A program made the position numbers and the translations under genes. A stretch of DNA of 64,000 bases from Oscillatoria sp. CS-180 (GTDB lineage: Bacteria > Cyanobacteriota > Cyanobacteriia > Phormidesmidales > Phormidesmidaceae): the NCBI RefSeq assembly GCF_028330965.1, contig NZ_JAQMUB010000037.1, forward strand, positions 62,001 through 126,000, written 5' to 3'. The notes beneath the pieces were generated by a model. The model had not been told where the DNA came from. It saw only the letters and a program-made list of their open reading frames with translations, and made no database searches. Every line of letters begins with the position of its first letter. The stretch's first letter is position 1. Positions 10,755 to 19,763 of the stretch are shown here, piece by piece.

Positions 10755-11495
10755 ATGGTACAGGTCCCCGCCACAGCAGGCGTTCCAACTGGAGCATCGG
10801 CGAGAGATGCGCTGGAACTTCGGGGAGTCTTCAAAACAGTTGATGAGTCGAGTTGTCCTGGAAGATTAAACTTCCACATGCACACTTTTCACTCTGACGG
10901 ACAGTTATCCCCAGAGACCCTAATCGAACAGGCTATTCAGCTAGGACTTCAGGAGTTCGCAATTACTGACCATCACACCGTCAATGGCTATCGCCTTGCG
11001 AAGCAATATCTAGAAGACTGGCAATGGAAAAACCCTGCTTCTATCCGCTCCAAGGGGGGTGGAAAAAAGGTCAATAAGCTACCTAGATTGTGGACCGGCG
11101 TTGAGATTACATCTCTGTTGAACGGCGTCGAAGTTCATATTTTGGGTTACGCCTTTAGGCCTCACCACAAAGCAATTCGTCCTTACATTAAGGGTCATTC
11201 ACCTAGAGGTCCTGAACAGAAAGCTGAAGCCGTTATCAGAGCCATTCAACGATCTGGGGGAATTGCAGTGTTAGCTCATCCTTGCCGCTATCGACGATCG
11301 CCTGAGGAATTAGTGGTCGAAGCTGCGCGTCATGGAATTGATGGGATCGAGGTCTACTACGCTTACGATAACCCTAAAACTTGGCGACCTTGTCCTAAAA
11401 AGACACCCTCTATGCAGCAGCTTGCCCATAAGCTCAATCTCCTGCAAACTTGCGGGACTGATACGCACGGTAAGTCCATTACCCGCCGTATTTAG
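10755..11495 (+). CDS. PHP-domain phosphoesterase
   Basis: 246 residues. After about 36 non-conserved residues comes the PHP core: FHMHTFHSDG (40-49, three His ligands), TDHHTVNG, an LWTGVEIT strand, EVHILGYAF, LAHPCRYRR and a terminal GTDTHG. These are the metal ligands of polymerase-and-histidinol-phosphatase domains, which hydrolyse phosphoesters such as nucleoside 3',5'-bisphosphates (RNase AM/TrpH type). The protein ends soon after the last His motif, as in the family. The gene ends 36 bases before ureF on the same strand, so it may be co-transcribed with the urease accessory genes without being functionally linked. Confidence 0.85.
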   Translation: MVQVPATAGVPTGASARDALELRGVFKTVDESSCPGRLNFHMHTFHSDGQLSPETLIEQAIQLGLQEFAITDHHTVNGYRLAKQYLEDWQWKNPASIRSKGGGKKVNKLPRLWTGVEITSLLNGVEVHILGYAFRPHHKAIRPYIKGHSPRGPEQKAEAVIRAIQRSGGIAVLAHPCRYRRSPEELVVEAARHGIDGIEVYYAYDNPKTWRPCPKKTPSMQQLAHKLNLLQTCGTDTHGKSITRRI

Positions 11496-11531
11496 GTACG
11501 GGTAAATAGAAGGCCACAGCTGTCTATTTTA

Positions 11532-12227
11532 ATGACCAATATCCCAGCGACTGATCACAATCTCTTGACCCTGCTGCAACTGGCCAGTCCAGCGTTACCG
11601 ATTGGGGCCTACAGCTACTCTGAGGGGATTGAATCACTTACCTCACAGGGAACTGTCTCTGCCGGAGAAGATCTGTTGCAATGGCTTTCTCAAGAGTTGA
11701 TGTGGGGCAGTATTCGGATAGAGACCGCTGTGATGCGTCGAGTCTACGAACTTGCGGATCAATCGCAGGTTGAACCCATCGATTATTGGAATCAATGGAT
11801 ATCTGCTTTTCGAGATGCGGAGGAATTGCGATCGCAGAGTTGGCAGATGGGGCGATCGCTGCTGCGACTGTTTGCTGATCTGGAACCTGAAAGAGCTAGC
11901 GCATTTCCAGCATCAGTTCATGAAGGGAACTGCAATTTTGCGATCGCCTATGGCTTAGTCGCCGAGGCTTGGAAAATTCCTTTGGCTGAGGTGAGCTTGG
12001 CTTATCTTCACAGTTGGGCAGCTAATTTAGTTAGCGCTGCAGTGCGTGCAGTTCCATTGGGACAGACGGAAGGACAGCGGCGGCTGCGACAGTTAGCGAT
12101 CCCCATTAGTCAAGCCCACACCGATATTGAAAAGATGACTGAGGATGATTTCATGGCTTGCAGCTGGGGGGTTTCTCTTGCCTGTATGCAACACGAGACC
12201 CTATATAGCCGGTTGTTTCGAAGCTAG
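11532..12227 (+). CDS. ureF: Urease accessory protein UreF
   Basis: Nickel-insertion accessory factor that joins UreD/UreH and UreG to form the urease activation complex. 231 residues, mostly helical. It begins with the family segment LLQLASPALPIGAYSYSEGIE and contains a C-terminal QAHTDIEKMTEDDF stretch. ATG start at 11532. The urease structural genes ureABC and ureD/ureE are not in the window, so this is a split cluster. ureG follows only after a 450-base gap containing a large hairpin. Confidence 0.95.
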   Translation: MTNIPATDHNLLTLLQLASPALPIGAYSYSEGIESLTSQGTVSAGEDLLQWLSQELMWGSIRIETAVMRRVYELADQSQVEPIDYWNQWISAFRDAEELRSQSWQMGRSLLRLFADLEPERASAFPASVHEGNCNFAIAYGLVAEAWKIPLAEVSLAYLHSWAANLVSAAVRAVPLGQTEGQRRLRQLAIPISQAHTDIEKMTEDDFMACSWGVSLACMQHETLYSRLFRS

Positions 12228-12677
12228 AGACTAGGGGGCGGCCAATTTTGCAATTGTGAGTGGGTTATCCCTGCACGTGTTGCGACAGACATACGTTGCT
12301 CTGATCTCTTGGTTCAGCCAATAGCGTGATCCGCCCTCTCAATCCCCATCCTGGGGGACTTCCGAGGATTGGCTCCCCCAGAATGGGAGATGGGGGCCAA
12401 AACAGTCAGTCTCAACTCAACTGCAAAATCTGGATTGACTCACAATTTCGAGCTTGACGGTGCACTAGGGGCTTCGCTAACCCCTTTCCACGCTAGACAC
12501 ACCTAAACTGAATCGGCTGCCTCTCTAGGTCAACGGTTTCCATATTGAATGATCCCCGTGTAGGTTATTGACCGTATTAGGTCTCGTGGCTGTTGATGAA
12601 TCTTGACTCCAGTCCTTGATGGGGATCGCTATAATGCCCTTCAAATCAGGACGACTTATTAACCTTGAGGTGATCTT
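12228..12677. other. Gap between ureF and ureG with a large inverted repeat
   Basis: Unusually long for a ureF-ureG junction. It holds the nested hairpin at 12344-12395. No gene was recognised. Confidence 0.5.
12344..12395. repeat. G/C-block inverted repeat (long hairpin)
   Basis: Nested arms: CCCCATC (12344-12350) pairs with GATGGGG (12389-12395), and CTGGGGGA (12351-12358) pairs with TCCCCCAG (12374-12381), leaving an AATGGGA bulge. CCCCCAG/GGGGGACTT blocks of this kind recur in intergenic DNA of many cyanobacteria. It could terminate or attenuate transcription between ureF and ureG. Confidence 0.7.
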
Positions 12678-13346
12678 GTGGTGAAACCCTTTCGAGTTGG
12701 TGTTGCAGGCCCCGTAGGTTCTGGTAAGACTGCGCTGATTGATGCCCTCTGCAAAGTCATGCGCGAGGACTATAGTCTTGCTGTCGTTACTAACGACATC
12801 TATACACAAGAAGACGCGCAGTTTTTGGTTCGAAGTGAGGCTCTAGAACGCGATCGCATCATTGGTGTCGAAACGGGAGGCTGTCCCCACTCAGCGATCC
12901 GAGACGATGCCTCGATTAATTTGGAGGCGATCGCGAGCTTGGTTAACCAATTCTCTCCTGACTTGGTATTTGTGGAGAGCGGTGGCGACAATCTGGCGGC
13001 AACTTTCAGCCCTGAGTTGGTAGAGATGACTATTTATGTTATCGATGTCGCCGCCGGTGATAAGATTCCGCGCAAAGGTGGACCGGGGATCATGAAGTCT
13101 GACGTGTTGATTATCAATAAGATCGACTTAGCCCCTTACGTGGGAGCGGACCTGAATGTGATGCGACGGGATGCGCAAAAAATGCGAGGCGATCGCCCCT
13201 TCATCTTCACAAATCTCAAAACTCAAGAGGGGCTACATACCCTCATTGATCTAATCAATCATCAATATAAGCTGGGACCTAGTCCTGCGGTCGCGATCGC
13301 AGACAAAGAATTTGCGCACGCCCATACTCATCCCCACAACCATTGA
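12678..13346 (+). CDS. ureG: Urease accessory GTPase UreG
   Basis: SIMIBI-class GTPase that powers nickel insertion into urease. 222 residues. It has the P-loop GPVGSGKT (11-18), the [10 protein letters not shown] and ESGGDNLAA segments, the CPH metal motif ([13 protein letters not shown]), and NKIDLA for guanine recognition. The C-terminus ends in a His-rich tail (HAHTHPHNH) that could bind nickel; in many bacteria the His run is N-terminal or lies in UreE. Start is GTG at 12678 or the next GTG at 12681, after GAGG. It is followed by the NtcA-dependent promoter of urtA. Confidence 0.96.
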   Translation: MVKPFRVGVAGPVGSGKTALIDALCKVMREDYSLAVVTNDIYTQEDAQFLVRSEALERDRIIGVETGGCPHSAIRDDASINLEAIASLVNQFSPDLVFVESGGDNLAATFSPELVEMTIYVIDVAAGDKIPRKGGPGIMKSDVLIINKIDLAPYVGADLNVMRRDAQKMRGDRPFIFTNLKTQEGLHTLIDLINHQYKLGPSPAVAIADKEFAHAHTHPHNH

Positions 13347-13405
13347 ACATTCAACAGGCTTTCCCTTGATAAATGTAGAAAAGTTTACCCTAAAAAAACA
13401 ATTTT

Positions 13406-13419
13406 GTATCACTTGATAC
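13406..13419 (+). promoter_or_regulatory. NtcA binding site upstream of urtA
   Basis: GTATCACTTGATAC is an exact GTA-N8-TAC NtcA box inside the longer palindrome TTGTATCACTTGATACAA. A TAGTAT -10 box lies 23 bases downstream, the spacing of class II NtcA-activated promoters. This predicts induction of urtABCDE under nitrogen limitation. Confidence 0.9.
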
Positions 13420-13442
13420 AAATCCCTTCCCTGCCCTAACTT

Positions 13443-13448
13443 TAGTAT
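13443..13448 (+). promoter_or_regulatory. -10 box of the urtA promoter
   Basis: TAGTAT matches the TAnnnT form found in NtcA-activated promoters, 23 bases after the NtcA box. It implies a 5' leader of about 150 bases before urtA. Confidence 0.75.
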
Positions 13449-13608
13449 CACGTACGATTGCAGTAGACGAAAGTGGAATCGTGTCATCTGCCCGAAGTCT
13501 GAGACGGATGTGGATGTACGATCGGCTAGTGTACCTAGCTGCACCTTGAAGGGTTGCTTCACACCTGTATCGCTGCAAACGAACCTTTAGGTCAGGAGCA
13601 ACGCACGA

Positions 13609-14934
13609 ATGACAAATCGATTTGGAAGACGGAAGTTTTTGCTGTATGGATCAGCAACAATGGGCACAGCAATGCTGCTTAAGGCTTGCGGTTCTCCTTC
13701 CGATGAAGCAGCGACTACCGAACCCGCTGAGGACGGGGGGGAAGAGGTTGCAGCGGCCGATAGTGGCGACACTATCAAAGTGGGTATTCTCCACTCCCTC
13801 AGCGGAACAATGGCGATTAGTGAGACTACCGTCGTTGACGCTGAAAAGCTAGCAATCAAGGAAATTAATGAGGCTGGCGGCGTTTTAGGTAGGCAGATTG
13901 AAGCGGTTGAGGAAGACGGCGCTTCTGACTGGCCGACGTTTGCAGAGAAAGCTGAGAAGCTGATCGATCAAGACCAAGTGGCAACCGTCTTCGGCTGCTG
14001 GACATCGGCAAGCCGTAAGGCTGTACTGCCGGTATTCGAGTCCAAAGATCACATGCTTTGGTACCCCGTACAGTACGAAGGGCAAGAGTGCTCGAAGAAC
14101 ATTTTCTACACAGGAGCCGCTCCTAACCAGCAAATTGAGCCTGCTGTAGATTGGCTGCTTGAGAACCGAGGAACTCAGTTCTTCCTAGTGGGTTCAGACT
14201 ACGTTTTCCCTCGTACGGCAAACACCATCATCAAAGAGCAGCTGGCTGCTAAAGGCGGAGAAACAGTTGGCGAAGACTATCTGCCCCTAGGTAACACTGA
14301 GGTCACCCCAATCATCACGAAGATTAGGGCTGCTTTGCCCGATGGTGGCGTTATCTTCAACAGCTTGAACGGTGATAGCAACGTTGCCTTCTTCAAGCAG
14401 CTACAGGGTGCTGGGATGACTCCAGACAAATACCCCGTGATGTCGGTCAGTATTGCGGAAGAGGAAGTGCGCCAGATTGGTGAAGAATTCCTCATTGATC
14501 ACTTGGCAGCTTGGAATTACTTCCAGACTGTTGAGTCCCCCGAGAACGAAAAGTGGGTCGCTGACTTTAAGGCTGAATACGGTGAAGATCGCGTGACGAA
14601 TGATCCCATGGAGGCGGCCTACATCATGGTCTACCTCTGGAAGCAAGCGGTTGAGCAAGCTGGTAGCACTGATATTGCGGCTGTTCGAGAGGCTGCTTAT
14701 GGTCAGACCTTCGCAGCCCCTGAGGGGACAGTCACCATGAATCCGAATCACCATATCTCCAAGACAGTTCGGATTGGTCAGGTTCGGGATGACGGCCTGT
14801 TCAACATCCTTTCTGAGACGGATGGTCCCGTTGATCCCGTTCCTTGGAACCAATATGTCCCCGATACAAAGGGTTTCGCCTGCGACTGGTCTGACCCCGA
14901 GAAGGGCGGTAAGTACGAAGTTGAAGGAGCTTAG
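13609..14934 (+). CDS. urtA: Urea ABC transporter substrate-binding lipoprotein UrtA
   Basis: High-affinity urea receptor, 441 residues. An N-terminal GRRKFLLYG segment and hydrophobic stretch lead to LLKAC, a plausible lipobox with Cys27. A Ser/Glu/Ala-rich tether follows, then the type I periplasmic-binding fold beginning [17 protein letters not shown]. The [15 protein letters not shown] and [12 protein letters not shown] segments are typical of the UrtA/amide-binding family. It is the first gene of urtABCDE, behind the NtcA promoter. It is separated from urtB by 302 bases with a stem-loop, so urtA mRNA may accumulate above the rest, as suits a binding protein. Confidence 0.95.
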   Translation: MTNRFGRRKFLLYGSATMGTAMLLKACGSPSDEAATTEPAEDGGEEVAAADSGDTIKVGILHSLSGTMAISETTVVDAEKLAIKEINEAGGVLGRQIEAVEEDGASDWPTFAEKAEKLIDQDQVATVFGCWTSASRKAVLPVFESKDHMLWYPVQYEGQECSKNIFYTGAAPNQQIEPAVDWLLENRGTQFFLVGSDYVFPRTANTIIKEQLAAKGGETVGEDYLPLGNTEVTPIITKIRAALPDGGVIFNSLNGDSNVAFFKQLQGAGMTPDKYPVMSVSIAEEEVRQIGEEFLIDHLAAWNYFQTVESPENEKWVADFKAEYGEDRVTNDPMEAAYIMVYLWKQAVEQAGSTDIAAVREAAYGQTFAAPEGTVTMNPNHHISKTVRIGQVRDDGLFNILSETDGPVDPVPWNQYVPDTKGFACDWSDPEKGGKYEVEGA

Positions 14935-15236
14935 AACGTAATCGGTTAGCTGGCTTGAGCGATTCAATCACGGCTCAAATATGGATGAGTTTGACCGAGA
15001 CGCAACCTGACGAAGGGGAGAGCGGAACTGCGCCAACAATAGGCAGGTTTCTGTTCTCCTTTTTTCTTGGGTGGCAAATCCGATCTTTTTCAGTAGCCGA
15101 TATGACAGTGTTTTGTACCTATACGGAAGACTGTAGAACAAACGCTGGCGGCGGTATGGTACGACCTCTTTGGTAAGACAAAGGGACCTCGCTGATATAG
15201 ACCAGTGAATCATTTGGATTCATAAGCTATGGGCTG
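14935..15236. other. urtA-urtB intercistronic region
   Basis: Holds a stem-loop at 14955-14978 (outer arms TTGAGC and GCTCAA, inner GATT/AATC) shortly after the urtA stop, and a pyrimidine-rich stretch near 15050-15085. No gene was recognised. It probably attenuates or processes the polycistronic mRNA. Confidence 0.5.
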
Positions 15237-16472
15237 TTGGATACACCGTTGGGGCAAGCGATCGCTCAGAGCACATTTCAAAAAAACACAGGTAATGGCG
15301 TGATTGAAGGACTGATTAACGGCTTATTTAATGGGATCAGCATTGGAGCCGTGCTACTGATCGTAGCGCTGGGGTTGGCAATCGTATTTGGCCTGATGGG
15401 AGTCATCAACTTGGCTCACGGAGAGCTGATGATGCTAGGGGCTTATACAACCTATGTGGTCCAAAACGGAGCCAAGGCAATAGGTAGCGGAGCCTTGGAG
15501 TTCTATATTTTTGCGGCGCTACCGCTATCGTTTCTGGTAGCTGCTTTAGTGGGGCTGGCGCTAGAACGCGGCGTTATTCGCCATCTCTATGGTCGTCCCC
15601 TGGAAACACTCCTGGCGACGTGGGGCGTTAGTTTAATCCTGCGGCAGTTTGTGCGCAGCGTGAACTGGGCCATGATCGCTGGACTAATCGTTTTTTGCGT
15701 TCTGTTCTTTGGGGGACGCTGGGTTTTACAACAGCAGTCCAATTGGGAACGAATGCGTCGGGTGGCTAACCCAGTCATTCTCATGCTGTCGAGCGCGATC
15801 GCGCTTATCACGGGACTGCTGCTGAATCAAAATGGCGGTGCAGCATTGAGTAAAGCTTGGTTTAGTGCTCGCAATGTGGATGTCACCGCTCCGAGCTGGC
15901 TGCGAGGAGGGCTTTCCATTGGCACCACTCTTCAGTTTCCCTACGCTCGACTTTTCATCATTGCCTTGACAGTAATTTGTCTCATTGGGGTCTATTGGTT
16001 TCTGAACGGTACGGCTTGGGGGCTTCGCATTCGATCCGTCACCCAAAACCGGACAATGAGTGCTTGCCTCGGAATTCCAACTGATCGAGTCGATGCCCTG
16101 ACCTTTGCCCTAGGGTCTGGATTGGCTGGTATCGCTGGCTGCGCAGTTACGCTGTTGGGATCCGTTGGCCCTAATCTAGGCGGCAACTATATTGTGGACG
16201 CCTTCATGGTGGTGGTGGTTGGCGGTGTCGGAAAACTCGTTGGCAGCATTGTGGCAGCGCTGGTTATTGGCATCATCACTTATTTGCTGGGGTCTGGAAC
16301 CCTAGCGCTCTTACTGCCTCCTACCGAAGGACTTCAGCCCGTTGTAGACTTCTTTACATTTTTCGCGACCACCAGCATGGCAAAAGTCATGGTCTTTGCC
16401 TTAATCATCGCCTTTTTGCAATGGAAACCTGCCGGGATGTTTCCGCAAAAAGGTCGGACGGTGGAGGCGTAA
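15237..16472 (+). CDS. urtB: Urea ABC transporter permease UrtB
   Basis: Inner-membrane permease of the LivH/UrtB class, 411 residues as given. The conserved core begins LINGLFNGISIGAVLLIVALGLAIVFGLMGVINLAHGELMMLGAY, which is diagnostic. A second family block is GTAWGLRIRSVTQNRTMSACLG, the cytoplasmic loop contacting the ATPases. The first start in frame is TTG at 15237; a GTG at 15300, close to the conserved core, is an equally good candidate. A stretch of about 50 residues around 145-200 is longer than in LivH. It works with UrtC, UrtD and UrtE. Confidence 0.93.
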   Translation: MDTPLGQAIAQSTFQKNTGNGVIEGLINGLFNGISIGAVLLIVALGLAIVFGLMGVINLAHGELMMLGAYTTYVVQNGAKAIGSGALEFYIFAALPLSFLVAALVGLALERGVIRHLYGRPLETLLATWGVSLILRQFVRSVNWAMIAGLIVFCVLFFGGRWVLQQQSNWERMRRVANPVILMLSSAIALITGLLLNQNGGAALSKAWFSARNVDVTAPSWLRGGLSIGTTLQFPYARLFIIALTVICLIGVYWFLNGTAWGLRIRSVTQNRTMSACLGIPTDRVDALTFALGSGLAGIAGCAVTLLGSVGPNLGGNYIVDAFMVVVVGGVGKLVGSIVAALVIGIITYLLGSGTLALLLPPTEGLQPVVDFFTFFATTSMAKVMVFALIIAFLQWKPAGMFPQKGRTVEA

Positions 16473-16481
16473 ACAACAGCT

Positions 16482-17645
16482 ATGGTTATAGAAGCACCCG
16501 TTCAACCTCGTAAAGAAGCACAGGCGCAGAAATCTCGTCGGCGCACTTTGGAAATTGCTGCTATTGTCGCCTTTGTGGTGTTGCTCGTCGTTGTCATGCC
16601 GCTGCTTTTGAGTGGTTTTCGACTAGGTCTTTTAGGGCGGTTTTTATCGCTTGCGATCGTAGCTTTGGGGATCGACTTAATCTGGGGCTTTACAGGTCTC
16701 TTGAGTTTGGGTCACGGCATTTTCTTTGCCTTGGGGGGCTATGCCTTTGCCATGTTCCTTCAGCTCAACAGCTTAAGCGAAGGTCAGATTCCCGAATTCT
16801 TTGGTCTCTACGGCGTATCGGAACTTCCATGGTTCTGGAAACCGTTTTACTCATTGCCGTTTACCCTCATTGCCATTTTTACAATCCCAGCCCTCATTGC
16901 TGGCCTGTTGGGCTATCTAGTCTTTCGAAATCGAATTCGAGGAGTTTACTTTTCCATCCTGACTCAAGCTGCGCTGGTTGTGTTTTTCAACCTGTTTAAC
17001 GGTCAGCAGAAGTGGATTAATGGCACTAACGGATTGAAGACAGACACCAGTATTTTTCTAGGGCAACAAGTGGGCAGTGGGTCCATGCAAATGGTGTTTT
17101 ATCTGACTACCGTGGCCATGCTGGTGCTCATGTATTTGCTGTGCCGCTGGTTAACAAGTGGGCGCTTTGGTCGCCTGCTGGTTGCCATTCGAGACGACGA
17201 AAACCGAGTTCGTTTCTCGGGGTATGATCCCACGGGTTTTAAGGTATTGGTGTTCGCCGTATCAGGCGCGATCGCAGGTATTGCTGGCGCTCTGTATACG
17301 GTGCAATCCGGCATTGTGTCTCCCCAGTTTATGGACATCGCTTTCTCTATTGAGATGGTGATTTGGGTGGCGGTGGGAGGACGAGCCACACTGGTCGGTG
17401 CCATCCTCGGTGCCCTACTTGTTAACTGGGCACGGGCGCTTCTCAGTGAAAGCTTTCCAGAGGTTTGGCTCTTCTTCCAAGGAGCTTTGTTTCTGCTGGT
17501 CGTCACTGCTCTGCCAGACGGCATTGTGGGTTGGCTCCGTAAACAGAGCCTTGGGCGATCGCGGTTGGGTAAACCAGAATCTTTGCTCACCTATCCCCAA
17601 GTTGAACTCGATCCCGACATTCAAAAGGAAAGGGACACCCTTTAG
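16482..17645 (+). CDS. urtC: Urea ABC transporter permease UrtC
   Basis: Second permease, LivM/UrtC class, 387 residues. Residues 1-20 are polar and basic. The membrane domain then shows the family block GIDLIWGFTGLLSLGHGIFFALGGYAFAMF and the cytoplasmic RLLVAIRDDENRVRFSGYD loop. ATG at 16482, 9 bases after the urtB stop. The gap to urtD is 189 bases. Confidence 0.95.
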   Translation: MVIEAPVQPRKEAQAQKSRRRTLEIAAIVAFVVLLVVVMPLLLSGFRLGLLGRFLSLAIVALGIDLIWGFTGLLSLGHGIFFALGGYAFAMFLQLNSLSEGQIPEFFGLYGVSELPWFWKPFYSLPFTLIAIFTIPALIAGLLGYLVFRNRIRGVYFSILTQAALVVFFNLFNGQQKWINGTNGLKTDTSIFLGQQVGSGSMQMVFYLTTVAMLVLMYLLCRWLTSGRFGRLLVAIRDDENRVRFSGYDPTGFKVLVFAVSGAIAGIAGALYTVQSGIVSPQFMDIAFSIEMVIWVAVGGRATLVGAILGALLVNWARALLSESFPEVWLFFQGALFLLVVTALPDGIVGWLRKQSLGRSRLGKPESLLTYPQVELDPDIQKERDTL

Positions 17646-17834
17646 CGCGATCCCTCGGCCTTGTCTATCAGCGAGATGCCGCAGGAAGGATGATGCGACC
17701 CAAATAGTGAAATTTTTCTCCTCTACTTTTAGCGAGCACAATTGAAAACGCTAAGCCTCCATCAAACTAGGAACTGACTCAACTTTTGCCTTCTGTTTTC
17801 TGCTATAAACACTCACCTATCTGACCCAATCTCC

Positions 17835-18950
17835 ATGACGGCTCTTCTTGAAATCGAAAACGTCACCGTTAGTTTTGACGGATTCAAAGCCCTTAATGAC
17901 CTCAACTTCTCGATGAATGCGGGTGAACTGCGCGTCATCATCGGCCCTAACGGTGCTGGCAAAACCACCTTCTTAGATGTCATTACGGGCAAAGTTCAGC
18001 CGACAAGCGGCCAAGCCCGCTTCAAAGGCAAAAACTTGAAAAAACACGCCGAACATACGATTGCTCGTTTCGGCATTGGTCGTAAGTTTCAAACCCCGCG
18101 TGTTTATCTCAATCTCACTCCCCGAGAAAATCTGGAACTGTCCTGTAATCGCAACAAGAATGTCTTCGCGACTCTTTTTAAGAAGACTCCCACAGCTGAG
18201 AAACGAACGGTCGGGGGACTATTAGAGACCATCGGTCTAGACCACAAAGCTGATATGCCTGCCGAGCTACTTTCTCACGGAGAGAAGCAATGGCTCGAAA
18301 TCGGCATGTTAGTCGCTCAGTCCCCCGACTTACTTCTGGTTGATGAACCCGTTGCCGGACTAACCGACGAAGAAACCGAACAAACGGGTAATCTGCTGAT
18401 GTCTCTAGCTGAGAGCCATTCCATCATCGTGATTGAGCACGACATGGAGTTTGTGAGACAGATTGCTCGGCAGGTCACCGTACTGCATGAAGGTTCGGTG
18501 CTCTGCGAAGGCACGATGGATGAGGTACAAAACGATCCGCGCGTAATTGAGGTTTATCTCGGCCAAGAAACCAGTATTACTCCAGAGCAACTACTGCTGC
18601 TGAGAATCACCGCTACGATGGCCTGGGCAGACGGTTCGTTTGATTCGGCCGAGCAAAGCCTGATTTTAGATCAGCTGAGCCGGAAGTTTGCCCACACACC
18701 GGAAGAACAAGCTCCGTTGAAAGAAGAACTCAGTAATTTGTTGGCCAAAAAGATTCCTCTGGAGGAGCTCGTCCCTCAATTGACATCGGATGCTCAGAGG
18801 GAGCAGACACTCCTATTGAGCTATGAAGTCATTCGCTCTAATGGCATCAACAAAGCAGAAGCGGCCTCATATCAACAGCTTGTCTCTTTGCTGAATCTGC
18901 CACCTGACATCGTGAATCGACTAGAAGCCACTACTGTGGAGACCTTTTAA
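17835..18950 (+). CDS. urtD: Urea ABC transporter ATPase UrtD with C-terminal TerB-like domain
   Basis: Residues 1-248 are a complete LivG/UrtD ATPase: Walker A GPNGAGKTT (37-45), a signature written LSHGE (146-150) as is usual for UrtD, Walker B LLLVDEP (166-172) and H-loop EHD (201-203). Residues about 250-365 form a separate helical domain. It opens LLLLRITATMAWADGSFDSAEQ, which resembles the TerB/DUF533 family (AxADGxxxxxE). Ordinary UrtD ends near 250 residues, so this is a fusion. The frame is continuous and urtE starts two bases after the stop, so the extension is genuine. The role of the added domain is unknown; regulation or assembly is an inference. Confidence 0.92.
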   Translation: MTALLEIENVTVSFDGFKALNDLNFSMNAGELRVIIGPNGAGKTTFLDVITGKVQPTSGQARFKGKNLKKHAEHTIARFGIGRKFQTPRVYLNLTPRENLELSCNRNKNVFATLFKKTPTAEKRTVGGLLETIGLDHKADMPAELLSHGEKQWLEIGMLVAQSPDLLLVDEPVAGLTDEETEQTGNLLMSLAESHSIIVIEHDMEFVRQIARQVTVLHEGSVLCEGTMDEVQNDPRVIEVYLGQETSITPEQLLLLRITATMAWADGSFDSAEQSLILDQLSRKFAHTPEEQAPLKEELSNLLAKKIPLEELVPQLTSDAQREQTLLLSYEVIRSNGINKAEAASYQQLVSLLNLPPDIVNRLEATTVETF

Positions 18951-18952
18951 GC

Positions 18953-19705
18953 ATGACTCAAGCGATCGCCTCCCCCGTTGATTCCACCGCCGCTACGGTG
19001 CCGATGCTCAAAATTTCTGGACTCAATTTCTTTTATGGAGAAAGTCATATCCTGCGTGATGTAGATATGACAGTACCCAAAGGAAAAATGGTTTGTCTGA
19101 TTGGCCGTAACGGCGTCGGTAAGACGACCCTTTTAAACAATGTCATGGGCTTACTGTCTCCTCGTACGGGGAATATCCACTATGAAGGGCAGCCTATTCT
19201 CAAATTCTCTGCCGACAAGCGAGCTCGAATGGGCATTGGCTACGTTCCCCAAGGCCGTGAGATTATTCCTCGTCTAACCGTTAAAGAGAACTTGATTATT
19301 GGACAAGAGGCACTTGGCGATCGCGGCAAAAAGTCAACGACGATTCCCGACGAAATCTTCGAGCTTTTCCCCGTCCTCAAAACTATGCTGAGCCGGATGG
19401 GAGGCGACCTTAGTGGAGGACAACAACAGCAGCTAGCGATCGCCCGTGCCCTGATGAGTCGACCAAAACTCCTCGTCCTGGATGAACCGACCGAAGGCAT
19501 TCAGCCATCCATCATTTTGGATATTGAGTCTGCCGTTCGCCGCATCATTCAAACAACTGGCATTTCTGTACTGCTAGTTGAACAACACCTACACTTCGTT
19601 CGCCAAGCTGATTTCTATTACGCCATGCAAAAAGGCGGAATTGTTGCCTCTGGAGCAACATCTGAACTCAGCAATGCCGTTATTCAGGAATTTCTGGCAG
19701 TGTAA
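18953..19705 (+). CDS. urtE: Urea ABC transporter ATPase UrtE
   Basis: LivF/UrtE ATPase, 250 residues. It carries Walker A GRNGVGKTT, the UrtE-type YVPQGREIIPRLTVKENL Q-loop region, signature LSGGQQQQLAIARAL, Walker B LLVLDEP and the EGIQPSII segment. The start lies two bases after the urtD stop, so translation is probably coupled. It pairs with UrtD to drive urea import and is the last gene of the operon; the next gene is convergent. Confidence 0.96.
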   Translation: MTQAIASPVDSTAATVPMLKISGLNFFYGESHILRDVDMTVPKGKMVCLIGRNGVGKTTLLNNVMGLLSPRTGNIHYEGQPILKFSADKRARMGIGYVPQGREIIPRLTVKENLIIGQEALGDRGKKSTTIPDEIFELFPVLKTMLSRMGGDLSGGQQQQLAIARALMSRPKLLVLDEPTEGIQPSIILDIESAVRRIIQTTGISVLLVEQHLHFVRQADFYYAMQKGGIVASGATSELSNAVIQEFLAV

Positions 19706-19763
19706 TTCCTGTGATCTTTAGTGTCTTATCCAGGCCTTTTGTTGCAGAATCCTTTCCAGCCAT

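Noticed and set aside
13516-13534. GTAC...GTAC palindrome-like site upstream of urtA considered as a second NtcA box
   Set aside because: The spacing is not eight bases and no -10 box lies at the right distance. The site at 13406 fits fully.
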